DNA of 14,100 nt, taken from contig DASYQV010000048.1 of NCBI GenBank assembly GCA_036005125.1, positions 1 through 14,100 of the forward strand, read 5' to 3'. Below are positions 13,157 to 14,100 of the stretch, in pieces (positions within the stretch are counted from its first letter, which is position 1; every line of letters starts with the position of its first letter). The position numbers were made by a program, and so were the translations under genes. The stretch comes from DASYQV01 sp036005125 (GTDB taxonomy: Bacteria > Acidobacteriota > Vicinamibacteria > Vicinamibacterales > UBA2999). A model generated the notes under the pieces. The model was not told where the DNA came from, did no database searches, and was given only the letters and a program-made list of their open reading frames with translations.

Positions 13157-14100
13157 ATGCATTCCGTTCTCGTCGTCGATGACGATCAGACGCTCCGCGG
13201 CGTGCTGAGTTCCTGGGTTCACTCGTTCGGGTACTACGTCCACGAGGCTGGCAATGCCGAAGACGCGCTCGATACGCTGGCCGAGGCTCCGGCGGATGTC
13301 GCACTGTGCGACGTCAACATGCCCGGGCAGGACGGCTTGTGGCTCGCGTCGCGGATTCGGGAACGTTATCCCTGCACTGCGATCATCATGGCGACCGCAG
13401 CGCGCGACATCGAGCCCGCCATCAACAGCCTCCGCAACGACGTCGTCGACTACCTGCTGAAGCCGTTCGACGGCACGCGTCTGCTCGAGGCGCTCCGGCT
13501 CGGGGTTGACTGGCATCGCGCCACCCTGGCGACCGAAGAGCTCCAGGAGTCACTCGAACATCGCCTCAGGAACCGGCGGGCCGACGTCGCCGCGACCCTC
13601 GCCGGTGCGCAGACGACGGTCGAGCAGGCGCTCGAAGGGCTCATCTCGATGCTGGAGCTGCACGAGCACGATGGGCGTGAGCACGCGACGCGCGTGTCGC
13701 GACTCGCCGTTGCGCTCGGCGACGAGCTCGGCATTACGGGCGATCCCCTGGTCGACATCGGCCGGGGCGCGTTGTTACACGACATCGGCAAGATCGATAT
13801 GCCCGCGAGCATTCTCTACAAGCCTGCGCCGCTCGACGACGAGGAATGGGCCGTGATGCGGACGCACCCGCAGGTCGGTTATGATTTGCTGATGAGGTTG
13901 CCGTCGCTGGAGGGCGCTGCCGAGATCGTCCTCGCATCCCACGAGGCGTTCAACGGCACCGGATACCCGCGCCGCCTGCGAGGAGAGCACATCCCGATCG
14001 GGGCCCGGATTCTGTCAGTCGCCGATTCCTACGATTCGATGACGAGGCCTCACACGCAGCGGCCGGCCATGCAGCCCGCCCAGGCGATTGGGGAAATCGA
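13157..14100 (+). CDS. Response regulator with HD-GYP domain, partial (runs off the right edge)
   Basis: A receiver domain is fused to an HD-GYP domain, the class that hydrolyses cyclic di-GMP. The receiver (1-120) has acidic pocket D8-D9-D10, phospho-acceptor D52 (ALCDVNMPG), T80 and K102 (LLKPF). A helical linker (about 120-160) leads to the HD-GYP domain: E170-H171-D172 with H176-x-x-R179-V180, the HD pair H208-D209 with K212, H237-P238, the GYP loop at 262-271 (HEAFNGTGYP) and D290 in VADSYD. The usual double His of HHExxDGxGYP is S261-H262, so one His is replaced. About 314 codons are in view and no stop is reached. Phosphorylation by an unseen histidine kinase presumably gates the phosphodiesterase. 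The start is the ATG at 13157, with GAAGGGG 9 nt upstream. It is divergent from typA. Confidence 0.93.
   Translation, partial: MHSVLVVDDDQTLRGVLSSWVHSFGYYVHEAGNAEDALDTLAEAPADVALCDVNMPGQDGLWLASRIRERYPCTAIIMATAARDIEPAINSLRNDVVDYLLKPFDGTRLLEALRLGVDWHRATLATEELQESLEHRLRNRRADVAATLAGAQTTVEQALEGLISMLELHEHDGREHATRVSRLAVALGDELGITGDPLVDIGRGALLHDIGKIDMPASILYKPAPLDDEEWAVMRTHPQVGYDLLMRLPSLEGAAEIVLASHEAFNGTGYPRRLRGEHIPIGARILSVADSYDSMTRPHTQRPAMQPAQAIGEI

Overview
The window is GC-rich DNA (AT-rich patches occur only in intergenic tracts) from a bacterial chromosome. It holds thirteen recognisable protein genes, two of unknown function, and no RNA gene, IS element, phage gene or CRISPR array that I could find. 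The gene content is TypA, RsgA, MreB, TerC, an exported M28 peptidase, a Tat-type amidase lipoprotein and a response regulator with an HD-GYP domain. Together with the intergenic repeats, this suggests a free-living Gram-negative of the Acidobacteriota (Vicinamibacteria-like). That assignment is an inference from style and gene content, at about 50% confidence.

Layout. 1-471 is non-coding: a 20-bp tandem repeat and a three-hairpin composite repeat. 472-1548 (-) is rsgA, divergent by only 25 bp from a + strand run of M28 peptidase (1574-2947), DUF1499 membrane protein (3000-3704) and a KANL3/Tex30-type hydrolase (3789-4415). The hydrolase overlaps tail-to-tail with terC (-, 4403-5149). A - strand series follows, in transcription order mreB (8788-7766), Tat amidase (7553-6018), unknown 171-aa protein (5965-5450) and terC. 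A small acidic + strand ORF (9032-9298) converges on an exported carboxymuconolactone-decarboxylase-like protein (-, 10004-9360). That gene diverges from a NodB-type deacetylase homologue (+, 10141-10839), which converges on typA (-, 12753-10918). After a 400-bp gap, the response regulator/HD-GYP gene (+, from 13157) runs off the right edge.

The genes are mostly unrelated housekeeping or envelope functions and do not form one pathway. Ribosome assembly and translational stress are represented by RsgA and TypA. Envelope and periplasm are represented by MreB, the peptidase, amidase, deacetylase, CMD-like protein, DUF1499 and TerC. Signalling is represented by the HD-GYP protein.

The striking content is between the genes. 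Two repeat systems occupy most of the gaps. The first is a set of arrays with an exact 7-bp period but at least four different consensus heptamers, usually arranged as inverted pairs. They lie at 2951-2985, 3712-3786, 5974-6001, 7635-7756, 10027-10097 and 10838-10925. The second is a palindromic element (block C, 62 bp) present three times in the same orientation at the 3' end of - strand genes. Two of the copies are preceded by two further hairpins (blocks A and B). Block C shows a compensatory base-pair change between copies. In two of the three copies its terminal TAG is the stop codon of the neighbouring gene. These repeats are the best candidates for something undescribed in this window.
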